A DNA stretch of 64,000 bases from Micromonospora echinospora. Its GTDB lineage: Bacteria > Actinomycetota > Actinomycetes > Mycobacteriales > Micromonosporaceae. Positions 25,549-34,058 of the stretch are shown one piece after another (positions within the stretch are counted from its first letter, which is position 1; every line of letters starts with the position of its first letter). Where the stretch lies: the NCBI RefSeq assembly GCF_014203425.1, contig NZ_JACHJC010000001.1, forward strand, positions 3,870,001 through 3,934,000, written 5' to 3'. A program made the translations under genes and the position numbers. Below the pieces are notes generated by a model. The model was not told where the DNA came from and searched no databases. It was given only the letters and a program-made list of their open reading frames with translations.

Positions 25549-26703
25549 TCAGGCGGGCTGCAACGGCTGCGCCGCGCCCTGGCGGACCCGCTCGTACAGC
25601 TCCAGATAGCGCTGCGCCATCCGGGCCGGGGTGAACCGGCGGGCCGCCTCGCGCCGGCACTCGTCCGGCTCCAGGCCGCCGGCGGCGAGGACCATCTCGC
25701 CCAGCTCCTCCTCGTCGCCGGTGAGCAGGCCGGTGCGGCCGTGCTCGATCAGCTCCGGCAGGCAGCCCCGGGCCGTCGCCACCACCGGCGTGCCCAGCGA
25801 CAGCGACTCGACCACCGCGGTGCCGCCCGGCTCCTCCCAGCGCAGCGGGAACAGCGAGGCCCGCGCCGAGGCCACCAGGTCGTCGCGGTCCCGCCCGGCC
25901 ACCGTGCCGACCCAGCGCACCCGGTCCCCGTCGACGTACGGCGCGACGTGGTCGTGGAAGAAGCGCACGTCCGGGTTCTGCCGGGCCTCGTCGCCGGCCG
26001 CGGCGAGATCCTCCGGCCGGTGGTACGGGCCGACCGGCCCGGCCAGCACCAGCGGGAAACCGGCCTCGTGGGCGAGCCGCGCGCCCAGGTCCTGCCCCTT
26101 GCCCGGGTTGATCCGGCCGAGGATCACCACGTGGTCGCCCTTGGGCACGGGCGCGTGCCGGTCCGCGCCCACCGCGAGCGGGGTGGACAGGTGCACGTGA
26201 CCCACCGAGTGCGCCCGCAGCGCCTCCGGCGCGCGGGCCAGCTGCGACGCGGACACCCCGTTGACCCGTACCCGGTCGCCGCCGTCGAGGTTGCCGTACA
26301 GCTCGGGGTGCTTGGCCAGGTCCCAGTGCAGCGTGTGCAGCACCGGCGGGGCGTCCGGGCCCATCGCCGCGAGCGTGGCCAGCCCGACCGCCTCCACGTG
26401 GTCGTGCACCAGGTCGATGTCGTCGCGGGCGTACAGCGCCCGCACCACCCCGGACAGGTGCGCCTGGGACACGCCGCACACCTGGTTGTACGGCCGTTGC
26501 AGCGCGTGGAACTGGCCGTCCGGGAAGACCGCGATCTTCTCGTCCACCGGCAGCGTGCTGCTCTCCACCGAGGCCAGCACCACCCGTACGCCCAGCCGGC
26601 GCAGCTCCGGCACCAGCGTGGCCACCACGTTCTCGATCCCGCCGTAGCCGGGCGGCGGCACGGACAGCCACGGACCGGCGTTCATCAGCACGGTGAGCGT
26701 CAT
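25549..26703 (-). CDS. GT4-family glycosyltransferase
   Basis: 384 aa, GT-B fold. N-terminal acceptor domain begins MNAGPWLSVPPPGYGGIENVVATLVPELRRLG (GGIE loop); the C-terminal donor domain has VILGRINPGKGQDLGARLA and the EPGGTAVVESLSLGTPVVATARG E-x7-E nucleotide-sugar motif at about 285-310. Nineteen bp downstream of gpgS on the same strand, so a likely operon. A role in glucosylglycerate, methylglucose-polysaccharide or other glucan synthesis is suggested by context; sugar donor and acceptor are not readable. Confidence 0.88.
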   Translation of the reverse strand: MTLTVLMNAGPWLSVPPPGYGGIENVVATLVPELRRLGVRVVLASVESSTLPVDEKIAVFPDGQFHALQRPYNQVCGVSQAHLSGVVRALYARDDIDLVHDHVEAVGLATLAAMGPDAPPVLHTLHWDLAKHPELYGNLDGGDRVRVNGVSASQLARAPEALRAHSVGHVHLSTPLAVGADRHAPVPKGDHVVILGRINPGKGQDLGARLAHEAGFPLVLAGPVGPYHRPEDLAAAGDEARQNPDVRFFHDHVAPYVDGDRVRWVGTVAGRDRDDLVASARASLFPLRWEEPGGTAVVESLSLGTPVVATARGCLPELIEHGRTGLLTGDEEELGEMVLAAGGLEPDECRREAARRFTPARMAQRYLELYERVRQGAAQPLQPA

Positions 26704-26722
26704 GCGTTGCTCCTCCTCGCGC

Positions 26723-27754
26723 TCACGCGGCCGCGACCCGGCGGCGGCGCGGGATGCGGTGCCGCAACTGCGCCAACGGCGGGCGCTCCTGCACCGACAC
26801 GTCGTTGACCACGATCTCGCGGTCCAGGTTGGGCAGCGCCTCCGAGCCGCCGCGGCGGAACTGGGTCAGCAGCGCGCCCGGCGAGACCCCGGGCGCCGCC
26901 CAGCCGCGCCGTTGCAGCCGTGACCAGGCGGTCAGCATGATCTGCGCGGACATCCGGCCCAGCGCCGCGGTGTCCTGGTGCCGGTGCTTGCGCTCGCCCA
27001 GGTCGACCTGGGCCAGCGCGTCCAGCCCGACCATCTCCAGCAGGTCGATGAGCATGGCCGTCTCCACCCCGTACCCGGTGACGAACGGCACCCGCTCCAG
27101 CACCTGGCGGCGGCCGGCGTACTCGCCCGCGAGCGGCTGCACGAAGCCGGCCAGCTCCGGCCAGAACAGGTTGAGCAGCGGCCGGGCCATCAGCTCCGTC
27201 ACCCGCCCGCCGCCGTCGGGCTCCACGCTCGTCGCGCCGACCAGCGGCCGGTGGTAGAAGCCCTTCACGAAGTCCACGCCCGGATCGGTGAGCAACGGCC
27301 CGAGCAGTCCGGTGACGAAGTGCGGCCGGAACTCGCGCAGGTCGGCGTCGATGAACGCGACCACGTCCCCCTCGGCCGCGGCCAGCCCGGCCCAGAGCGC
27401 GTCGCCCTTGCCGGTCAGCCGGGGCAGCCCGCGCGTCATGGCGTCCTGGCTGACCACCTCGGCGCCGGCCGCGCGCGCCACCTGCGCGGTCCGGTCGGTG
27501 GAGCGGGAGTCGACCACGATCAGTTCGTCGACCAGCGGCACCCGGTCCATCAGGTGCTCCCGGACCGTCGACACGATCGCGCCGACCGTCGCCTCCTCGT
27601 CGCGCGCCGGCAGCACCACGCTGACCCGGCTGTTTCCCTTGGCCCGCACCAGTCGCTGCGCCGGCCAGTCGGCGGCGGTGCTGGTGCGGTACGTGGCCCA
27701 CGCCTCAACCACTGGTGAGACTGTCGAATCTGCTTCCCGCACAGGCACCCCCAT
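26723..27754 (-). CDS. gpgS: Glucosyl-3-phosphoglycerate synthase
   Basis: 343 aa, GT-A retaining glycosyltransferase of family GT81. Transfers glucose from UDP/ADP-glucose to 3-phosphoglycerate, the first step to glucosylglycerate and methylglucose lipopolysaccharide. Motifs: SVVLPARDEEATVGAIV (about 45-61), VVDSRSTDRTA (about 79-90), GKGDALWAG, metal-binding FIDADLREF (about 134-142) and GYGVETAMLIDLLE. The typical partner phosphatase GpgP is not adjacent. First gene of a two-gene operon with the GT4 gene. Confidence 0.9.
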   Translation of the reverse strand: MGVPVREADSTVSPVVEAWATYRTSTAADWPAQRLVRAKGNSRVSVVLPARDEEATVGAIVSTVREHLMDRVPLVDELIVVDSRSTDRTAQVARAAGAEVVSQDAMTRGLPRLTGKGDALWAGLAAAEGDVVAFIDADLREFRPHFVTGLLGPLLTDPGVDFVKGFYHRPLVGATSVEPDGGGRVTELMARPLLNLFWPELAGFVQPLAGEYAGRRQVLERVPFVTGYGVETAMLIDLLEMVGLDALAQVDLGERKHRHQDTAALGRMSAQIMLTAWSRLQRRGWAAPGVSPGALLTQFRRGGSEALPNLDREIVVNDVSVQERPPLAQLRHRIPRRRRVAAA

Positions 27755-27956
27755 CGACGGTGGACTAGCGGATCTGGTTTTCCCAATCCCGCATCCGCGC
27801 TAACCGGATCTTGCCCAACATCCTGATCACCTGCCGCGTACCGGGAGGTTCCGGGCGCATGAACGTTGCGTTGCGCACCTCGGCGGAGTTTGGCGCGACG
27901 CCGCCGGGGGGAGTGGTGTCCGCAGTTTCTCCAGTCGTGGCGAGAGGGTTGGTCGG

Positions 27957-28979
27957 ATGCGTGCCTGCCGGGTGGGACTTGTCGGAGCCGGCGGGGTGGC
28001 GCAACGCCACGCCCGGGTGCTCAGGGGCTTCGAGGACGTGGAACTGCTCGGCGTGACAGACGTCGCGCCGGACGCGGCGGGCGCACTCGCCGGCACGTAC
28101 GGCGGCCGGGTGTTCCGTGACGTGGACGAGCTGCTCGGGGCCGGCCCGGACGCGGTGTACGTCTGCGTGCCGCCGTTCGCGCACGGCCCGGTCGAGGAGG
28201 CGGTGGTCGCCGCCGGGGTGCCGATGTTCGTGGAGAAGCCGGTGGCGCTGGACCTGGAGACCGCCGAGCGGGTCGCGGCGCTGGTGCAGCGGCGCGGGCT
28301 GCTCACCGGCGTCGGGCACCACTGGCGCTACCTGCACGTGGTCGAGGAGGCCCGGCGGCTGCTCGCCGGCCGTCCGGTGCGGATGGTCAACGGCGCCTGG
28401 CTGGACAAGGTGCCGCCGGTGGCCTGGTGGGCACGGCGGGACCGCTCCGGCGGCCCGGTGGTCGAGCAGGCCGCGCACGTGCTCGACCTGGTGCGGCTGC
28501 TGGCCGGCGAGGCGGTCGAGGTGAGCGCGTACGGCGACGGCAGCCCGCCGCCGGTCGACGGCGCCGACATCGACTCGGTGACCGCGGCGACGCTGCGCTT
28601 CGGCTCCGGCGCGGTCGGCACGCTCGCCGCGTCGTGCGTGCTGGGCTGGAAGCACCGGGCCGGCGTGGAGATCCTCGCCGACGGCCTGGCGTTGTGGCTG
28701 GCCGAGGACGGCCTGACGATCCGCGACGGCGACGGCGAGCGGCACCTGCCCGCCGACCCGGACGCCGCTCGTGTCGCCGTCGACCGGGCCTTCGTCGACG
28801 CCGTGTGCGGCCTCGGCGACGACGTCCGGGTTCCGTACGCCGAGGCGCTGCGCACCCACCGCCTCGCGCTCGCGGTGGCCGAGTCGGCGCGGACCGGCCG
28901 GCCGGTGGCGCTGCCGACCGGGCCGGCGTCGCGGCTCACCGTGCCGGTCGCGGACGCGGGGGTGAGCGTCGATGCGTGA
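27957..28979 (+). CDS. Gfo/Idh/MocA-family NAD(P)-dependent oxidoreductase
   Basis: 340 aa. N-terminal Rossmann fold VGLVGAGGVAQRHARVLRGF (GxGxxA-type), EKPVALDLETAE (catalytic Lys of the EKP motif, about residue 98), and C-terminal beta-sheet domain with SGGPVVEQAAHVLDLVRLLAG (family GxxxDxxxH-like site, here EQAAHVLD). Acts on a sugar or inositol-type substrate. Overlaps the MDR gene by 8 bp (ATGCGTGA), so they form a coupled pair. Confidence 0.88.
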   Translation: MRACRVGLVGAGGVAQRHARVLRGFEDVELLGVTDVAPDAAGALAGTYGGRVFRDVDELLGAGPDAVYVCVPPFAHGPVEEAVVAAGVPMFVEKPVALDLETAERVAALVQRRGLLTGVGHHWRYLHVVEEARRLLAGRPVRMVNGAWLDKVPPVAWWARRDRSGGPVVEQAAHVLDLVRLLAGEAVEVSAYGDGSPPPVDGADIDSVTAATLRFGSGAVGTLAASCVLGWKHRAGVEILADGLALWLAEDGLTIRDGDGERHLPADPDAARVAVDRAFVDAVCGLGDDVRVPYAEALRTHRLALAVAESARTGRPVALPTGPASRLTVPVADAGVSVDA

Positions 28980-30060
28980 CCGCGTGGTGGTGGTCGCCGG
29001 CCCCGGCCGGGTCGAGCTGGCCGAACTGGACGCGCCGGAGCTGCGCGAGGGCACGTTCCGGGTGGAGACGCTCTACAGCGGCGTCTCGGCCGGCACCGAG
29101 CTGAGCTTCGTCAAGGGCACCAACCCGTACCTGCACGTCACCTGGGACGCCGGGCTCGGACTGTTCCGGCCCGGGGAGGCGAGCACGCCGTACCCGGTGA
29201 CCCGGCTCGGCTACATGCAGGTCGGGCGCGTGGTGGAGAGCCGCACCCCGGCCGTCGCGGTGGGCGAGGTCGGCGCCATGACGTACGGACACCGCAGCGG
29301 CTGGGTCGCCGACCCGCTGACCGAGCGTTTCGTGCCGCTGCCCGACGACCTCGACCCGCTGCTCGGCGTCTACGTCGCGCACATGGGCCCGATCTGCGCC
29401 AACGGGCTGCTGCACGCCGCCGCCGACCTGTGCGGCGCCGACGTGCGCTCGCTCGGCGACGGCGTACGCGGGCGCCGGGTGGCGGTTGTCGGCGGCGGCG
29501 TGGTCGCGTTGCTCACCGCGCTGTTCGCCCGCCGCCACGGCGCCGCCTCGGTGGTGGTGGTCGATCCGACGCCGGCCCGCCGACAGGTGGCCGAGGCGCT
29601 CGGGCTGGACACGCTCGACCCGGACGCGGACGACCCGGCCGTGTTGCTCAAGACCCGGTGGAACCACGCGGCGGGGGACCGGGGCGCGGACGTGGTCTTC
29701 CAGTGCCGCGGCCAGGACTGGGCGTTGCAGCTCGCGCTGCGCCTGCTGCGCCCCCAGGGCACGGTGATCGACCTGGCGTTCTACCAGGCCGGCGCGGACG
29801 CGGTCCGGCTCGGCGAGGAGTTCCACCACAACGGGCTGTCGCTGCGCTGCGCGCAGATCGGCCGGGTGCCGCGCGGCCTGACCCCGACCTGGGACCGCGA
29901 GCGGCTGTCCGCGGAGACGGTGGAGCTGCTGCGCCAGTACGGCGACGTGATCCGCAAGCACCTGATCTCGGCCGTGGTCCCGCTGGACGAGGCCCCGGCC
30001 CTGCTGACCGACCTGGCCGAGCGCCGCCGCTCCGAACTCCAGGTGGTCCTCACCCCCTGA
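28972..30060 (+). CDS. Medium-chain dehydrogenase/reductase, zinc-binding dehydrogenase-like
   Basis: 362 aa. GroES-like N-terminal half (TLYSGVSAGTELSFVKGTNPY) and Rossmann half with RVAVVGGGVVALLTALFARRHGAASVVVVD (about 166-196). No clear structural four-Cys zinc cluster; the GVSAGTEL opening resembles bacteriochlorophyllide/threonine-dehydrogenase-like MDR proteins. Paired with the Gfo/Idh/MocA gene, a combination often found in deoxysugar, cyclitol or nucleoside pathways. Substrate unknown. Confidence 0.85.
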   Translation: MRDRVVVVAGPGRVELAELDAPELREGTFRVETLYSGVSAGTELSFVKGTNPYLHVTWDAGLGLFRPGEASTPYPVTRLGYMQVGRVVESRTPAVAVGEVGAMTYGHRSGWVADPLTERFVPLPDDLDPLLGVYVAHMGPICANGLLHAAADLCGADVRSLGDGVRGRRVAVVGGGVVALLTALFARRHGAASVVVVDPTPARRQVAEALGLDTLDPDADDPAVLLKTRWNHAAGDRGADVVFQCRGQDWALQLALRLLRPQGTVIDLAFYQAGADAVRLGEEFHHNGLSLRCAQIGRVPRGLTPTWDRERLSAETVELLRQYGDVIRKHLISAVVPLDEAPALLTDLAERRRSELQVVLTP

Positions 30061-30079
30061 CCCGCCCTCTTTCCAGGGC

Positions 30080-30140
30080 GTCGATCATGAGGTTGGCGGC
30101 GACAAAACGGACGCCGAACGCCGCCAACCTCATGATCGAC
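30080..30140. repeat. Intergenic inverted repeat C (GATCATGA type), best-preserved copy
   Basis: Arms 30080-30101 and 30119-30140 are perfectly complementary over 22 bp (outer sequence GTCGATCATGAGGTTGGCGG) around a 17-nt loop. It lies 20 bp after the MDR stop and 80 bp before secA2. Could act as a terminator for the MDR transcript, but the same ends occur in repeats D, F and H in a non-terminator setting. Confidence 0.85.
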
Positions 30141-30221
30141 CGAAGCGGACGCGAAGGGCGGAACCCGGCGCGCGGCGGGCGGGGGTCACAATCGGCTCCG
30201 GTTCGCGTACCGTTGCCGCTC

Positions 30222-32516
30222 ATGGGTGTGTCGCAACGGTTGAAGACCAGGTTCCGCCGGTTCCTCCAGCGCCCGGGGACGACTGTCGACCTGGCTCCGC
30301 TGGAGAAGCTGCTGCCGGCGATCGAGGCGCGCGAGGCTGACCTGGAGAATCTCTCCGACGCCGAGCTGACCGAGGCCGCCGGCCAGGCGTCGGGATACGA
30401 GGAGATCTGCGCGATCGGTCGCGAGGCGGCCCGGCGCGGGCTCGACCAGCGCCCCTACGACGTGCAGCTGCTCGGCGCGATGGCGCTGCTGTCCGGCAAG
30501 GTCGCCGAGATGGCCACCGGTGAGGGCAAGACGCTCACCGCGACCGTCGCCGCGTACGGGCACGTGCGGCTGGGCAACGGCCCGGTGCACGTGCTCACCG
30601 TCAACGACTACCTGGCCCGCCGCGACGCCGAGTGGATGACGCCGGTCTACGACCTGCTCGGGCTGACCGTCGGCTGGGTCAACGAGGCGTCCACGCCCGA
30701 CGAGCGGCGCGCCGCGTACGCCTGCGACGTCACCTACGTCTCGGTCAGCGAGGCCGGCTTCGACTTCCTGCGCGACCAGCTCGTCACCGACCTGGCCGAC
30801 CGGGTGCAGCCGCCGCTGAAGACCGCGATCGTGGACGAGGCCGACTCGATCCTGATCGACGAGGCCCGGGTGCCGATGGTGCTGGCCGGCGCGGTCGGCG
30901 GCGAGCAGGACCCGGCGCACGCCGCCGCCGCGCTCGTGCGCGGGCTGCGCAAGGGCAAGCACTACACAGTCGCCGAGGACGGCCGCAGCGTCGCCTTCAC
31001 CTCGGTCGGCCTGGCCACCGTCGAGGCCAAGCTCGGCGGCATCGACCTGTACGACGAGGAGCACGTCGGGCAGCTCTCCGCGGTGAACGTGGCGCTGCAC
31101 GCGCACGCCCTGCTGCACCGCGACGTTGACTACATCGTCCGGGACGACTCGGTCGAGCTGATCGACGAGATGCGCGGCCGGGTCGCGCAGCGCCGCCGCT
31201 GGCCCGACGGGTTGCAGGCCGCGGTCGAGGCGAAGGAAGGGCTGGACGCCACCGCCGAGGGCGAGGTGCTGGGCACGGTCACCGTGCAGGCGTACATCGC
31301 GCTCTACCCGACGGTCTGCGGGATGACAGCGACCGCGGTGCTCGTCGGCGACCAGCTCCGCGAGTTCTTCGGCCTCGAGGTGGCGGTGATCCCGCCGAAC
31401 ACCCCGTGCGTGCGCGAGGACGAGTCGGACCGCATCTACGCCACCCGCGCCGAGAAGGAGGAGGCGCTGGTCGACGAGATCACGCGCTGCCACCAGGCGG
31501 GGCGGCCGGTGCTCGTGGGCACGCTCGACGTCAAGGAGTCCGAGGGACTGGCCGCCGCGCTGAACGCCGCGGGCGTGTCGTGCGTGGTGCTCAACGCCAA
31601 GAACGACGACGAGGAGGCCGGGATCATCGCGGAGGCCGGCGCGTACGGCGCGGTGACGGTCTCCACGCAGATGGCCGGCCGGGGCGTCGACATCCGGCTG
31701 GGCGGCAGCGACCAGGCCGACCGCGAGCGGGTGGCGGAGCTGGGCGGCCTGTACGTGATCGGCAGCGGCCGGCACGACAGCCGCCGGGTCGACGACCAGC
31801 TCCGCGGCCGGGCCGGCCGGCAGGGCGACCCGGGCGGCTCGGTGTTCTTCGTCAGCCTGGAGGACGACCTGGTCGTCCGGCACGCCGGCGACACCGTCCC
31901 GGCCTCGCCCCGGATGAACGCCGACGGCCTGGTCACCGACCCGCAGGTCGACTACGCGGTCGAGCACGCCCAGCGCGTCGCCGAGGGCGTCAACCACGAG
32001 ATCCACCGCAACACGTGGCGCTACAGCCAGGTGATCGAGCAGCAGCGCAAGGCGCTCGCCGAGCGCCGGGAGCGGCTGCTGACCAGCGACATCGCCGCGC
32101 TGATGCTGCTGGAGCGGGTGCCGGAGAAGGCCGGCGAGATGGACGAGGACCTGCTCGCCGACGTGGCCCGCAAGATCGCCCTCTATCACCTGGACCGGCT
32201 CTGGGCCGACCACCTGGCCGAGCTGTCCGAGGTGCGCGAGGGCGTGCACCTGCGGGCGCTGGGCCGGCTCGACCCGCTCGACGAGTTCCACCGCAGCGCG
32301 GTGCCGGCGTTCAACGCGCTGGTGCCCGAGATCGAGACGCGGACCGTGGCCACGTTCGAGGAGACCGAGTTCGACGAGGGCTGGGAGCCGGACTCCGCCA
32401 AGCTGGTGCGGCCGAGCGCCACCTGGACGTACCTCGTGCACGACAACCCGTTCGGCTCGGAGCTGGACCGGCTGATCGCCTCGGTGGGGCGGCGGCTCAT
32501 CTCCGGGTCGCGCTGA
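30222..32516 (+). CDS. secA2: Accessory Sec translocase ATPase SecA2
   Basis: 764 aa, shorter than housekeeping SecA (about 900+) and lacking the C-terminal zinc-binding tail, as expected for SecA2. Walker A MATGEGKTLTATVAAYG (about 96-112), DEAD box IVDEADSILIDEARVP (about 205-220), preprotein cross-linking domain, then NBD2 with STQMAGRGVDIRLGGSD and DQLRGRAGRQGDPG, and the helical wing/scaffold. Drives export of a subset of proteins through SecYEG. Start ATG 30222; a long upstream open frame is rejected as shadow. Followed by a strong terminator. Confidence 0.93.
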   Translation: MGVSQRLKTRFRRFLQRPGTTVDLAPLEKLLPAIEAREADLENLSDAELTEAAGQASGYEEICAIGREAARRGLDQRPYDVQLLGAMALLSGKVAEMATGEGKTLTATVAAYGHVRLGNGPVHVLTVNDYLARRDAEWMTPVYDLLGLTVGWVNEASTPDERRAAYACDVTYVSVSEAGFDFLRDQLVTDLADRVQPPLKTAIVDEADSILIDEARVPMVLAGAVGGEQDPAHAAAALVRGLRKGKHYTVAEDGRSVAFTSVGLATVEAKLGGIDLYDEEHVGQLSAVNVALHAHALLHRDVDYIVRDDSVELIDEMRGRVAQRRRWPDGLQAAVEAKEGLDATAEGEVLGTVTVQAYIALYPTVCGMTATAVLVGDQLREFFGLEVAVIPPNTPCVREDESDRIYATRAEKEEALVDEITRCHQAGRPVLVGTLDVKESEGLAAALNAAGVSCVVLNAKNDDEEAGIIAEAGAYGAVTVSTQMAGRGVDIRLGGSDQADRERVAELGGLYVIGSGRHDSRRVDDQLRGRAGRQGDPGGSVFFVSLEDDLVVRHAGDTVPASPRMNADGLVTDPQVDYAVEHAQRVAEGVNHEIHRNTWRYSQVIEQQRKALAERRERLLTSDIAALMLLERVPEKAGEMDEDLLADVARKIALYHLDRLWADHLAELSEVREGVHLRALGRLDPLDEFHRSAVPAFNALVPEIETRTVATFEETEFDEGWEPDSAKLVRPSATWTYLVHDNPFGSELDRLIASVGRRLISGSR

Positions 32517-32525
32517 CCCGCGCGG

Positions 32526-32563
32526 AAAGGCCCCTTCCGGCGCGACCGGGAGGGGCCCTTTTT
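32526..32563 (+). terminator. Intrinsic terminator of secA2
   Basis: AAAGGCCCCTTCCGG / CCGGGAGGGGCCCTTT stem with one bulge and one mismatch, ending in a T-run (TTTTT at about 32559-32563), ten bases after the secA2 stop. The only terminator in the window with a real U-tract. Confidence 0.85.
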
Positions 32564-32568
32564 GCGCG

Positions 32569-32594
32569 GTTTCGCCCGCGGTCTGGGAGGGTAG
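32569..32594 (+). promoter_or_regulatory. Sigma-B/F-type promoter of GAF-ANTAR gene
   Basis: GGTTTC with GTTT at 32569-32572, 16-bp spacer, GGGTAG at 32589-32594. Predicted leader about 85 nt to GTG 32686. Confidence 0.6.
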
Positions 32595-32685
32595 TAGGCC
32601 GAGGCCCGGCCACAGGAGGGACGGACATGGGACAGGCAACGACGCCGAGCGGGAACATCGGGTGGACGGTGGAGGCCACGGCCCG

Positions 32686-33426
32686 GTGAACCTCGACACG
32701 CGCCAACCCATGATCGACAACCTTGGTGTGCTGGAGACCGCCGCGTTGCTGCGCGAGCTGACCGCCGGACTGATCGGCGCGGCCGGGTTCGACGAGGCGC
32801 TCGACCGCCTGGTCCGCATCGCCCGCGACGCCGTGCCGGCAGTGGACTCCTGCGGCTTCACCGCGCTGCGTGCCGGTGAGCCCGCCGGGGTGGCCGCCTC
32901 CGACCCGGACCGGGCCGAGCTGGACGACCTGCGGCACTGCCCGGACACGCCGGCGATGACCGCGATCCGCCGCCGGGAGATGATCACCGCGGGCGGGCTG
33001 TCCGGCGACACGCGCTGGCCGGTCTGGAGCGAGCGGGCCCGCGCCCTGGGGGTGCACGGGGTGATCTCCGCGCCGGTCGACATCGACGAGCAGGTCATCG
33101 GCGCGATCAACCTCTACGCCGACTCGCCCGACGCGCTGACGCCCCGGCACCAGCTCACCGCGATGCTCCTGGCCGAGCACGCCGGGCTGCTGCTCGCCGC
33201 CGCGCGCGACCGCGAGCGGGCGGCCACCCGGGCCGGTCAGCTCGACGACGCGCTGCTGGCCGAGGGGGTGGTCGGGCAGGCCGTCGGCGTGATCATGACG
33301 CAGCGCGGCTGCCCCGCCCCGGAGGCGCTGCGGGTGCTGCGCAGCGCGGCCTCCTCGTTGGACATCCCGCTGCGCGAGGTGGCCGAGCGGCTCGTGCTGA
33401 CCGTCTCCCGGCCCCGGGACAACTGA
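32686..33426 (+). CDS. GAF-ANTAR RNA-binding antitermination regulator
   Basis: 246 aa. GAF sensor at about 25-165 (FDEALDRLVRIARDAVPAVDSCGFTAL ... VHGVISAPVDIDEQVIGAINLYA) and C-terminal ANTAR at about 185-240 (ALLAEGVVGQAVGVIMTQRGCPAPEALRVLRSAASSLDIPLREVAERLV). ANTAR domains bind paired hexanucleotide-loop RNA hairpins to prevent termination. GTG 32686 has GGAGG 10 nt upstream; ATG 32710 is an alternative. Preceded by a sigma-B-type promoter, consistent with a stress role. Bases 32701-32718 match an arm of inverted repeat D. Confidence 0.87.
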   Translation: MNLDTRQPMIDNLGVLETAALLRELTAGLIGAAGFDEALDRLVRIARDAVPAVDSCGFTALRAGEPAGVAASDPDRAELDDLRHCPDTPAMTAIRRREMITAGGLSGDTRWPVWSERARALGVHGVISAPVDIDEQVIGAINLYADSPDALTPRHQLTAMLLAEHAGLLLAAARDRERAATRAGQLDDALLAEGVVGQAVGVIMTQRGCPAPEALRVLRSAASSLDIPLREVAERLVLTVSRPRDN

Positions 33427-33435
33427 GCGACAGTC

Positions 33436-33461
33436 GTTTCGCCTCGCGGCGCCTCGGGTAG
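33436..33461 (+). promoter_or_regulatory. Sigma-B/F-type promoter of DUF2231 gene
   Basis: GTTT at 33436-33439, 16-bp spacer, GGGTAG at 33456-33461; start codon 42 bp further. Good consensus fit. Confidence 0.6.
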
Positions 33462-33502
33462 CACTCTGGACTGGTGAGCTGCGCCGACCTGGGGAGGAAG
33501 CG

Positions 33503-34006
33503 ATGCAGAGCCGGCTGCGGGTGCAGGGGCACCCCATCCAACCGATGCTGGTGACGTTTCCGTTCGGCCTGTTCGTCTGTGCCGCGGTCTTCGACCTGGC
33601 CGACGTGGCGGGCGGTCCGGCGTTCCTCGGTGAGGTGGGCTACTGGACGGCGGTGGCCGCGCTCGTCGCGGCCGGGCTCACCACTGTCGCCGGGATGGTC
33701 GACCTGTGGGACGTGCGGGCCGGCCGGACCAGCCGTACGGTGCTGATGTTCAACCTCGTCAACGCCGTGATGGCGGCGCTGTTCCTGCTCTCCTGCCTGA
33801 TCCGGGCGAGCGCGCCGCAGCGGGGCGCGAACGGTGTCCTGCTCGCCGCCGAAATCGTCGCGCTGGGCGTCGGTGCGGTCGGGGTGGCCCTGGGCGCGCG
33901 GCTGATGCAGCAGTTCGACCGGGTCACCGAGCCGGCCGGGTTCGAGCCGTTCGCCGACGTGCCCGCCGGGTCCACCGTCGAGATCGCCCGTCCGCGCCCG
34001 TACTGA
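33503..34006 (+). CDS. DUF2231 membrane protein
   Basis: 167 aa with four membrane helices (MLVTFPFGLFVCAAVFDLADV, AALVAAGLTTVAGMVDLWDV, VLMFNLVNAVMAALFLLSCLI, GVLLAAEIVALGVGAVGVALG). The opening LRVQGHPIQPMLVTFPFGLF and conserved D/H residues are typical of DUF2231, a predicted redox or heme-associated membrane family of unknown function. AGGAAG before the ATG. Driven by a sigma-B-type promoter. Confidence 0.85.
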   Translation: MQSRLRVQGHPIQPMLVTFPFGLFVCAAVFDLADVAGGPAFLGEVGYWTAVAALVAAGLTTVAGMVDLWDVRAGRTSRTVLMFNLVNAVMAALFLLSCLIRASAPQRGANGVLLAAEIVALGVGAVGVALGARLMQQFDRVTEPAGFEPFADVPAGSTVEIARPRPY

Positions 34007-34058
34007 CGCCGGCCGAAATCCGTTGCCGCGCTCGGCGCGGAGCGGCAGGCTCGCGGGC

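Noticed and set aside
24977..26671. 564-aa minus-strand open frame spanning the DUF4383 tail and the GT4 gene
   Set aside because: Only its last 80 residues are real (frameshifted DUF4383 half); the rest is a shadow of the glycosyltransferase gene.
27755..27956. tRNA or small RNA in the gpgS/Gfo divergent gap
   Set aside because: No cloverleaf arms or TTCRA-type T-loop found; the gap likely holds only promoters.
30080..30140. Repeat C as a plain terminator of the MDR gene
   Set aside because: It could stop transcription, but the same ends occur in many intergenic repeats with long loops and no T-tract, so I list it as a repeat.
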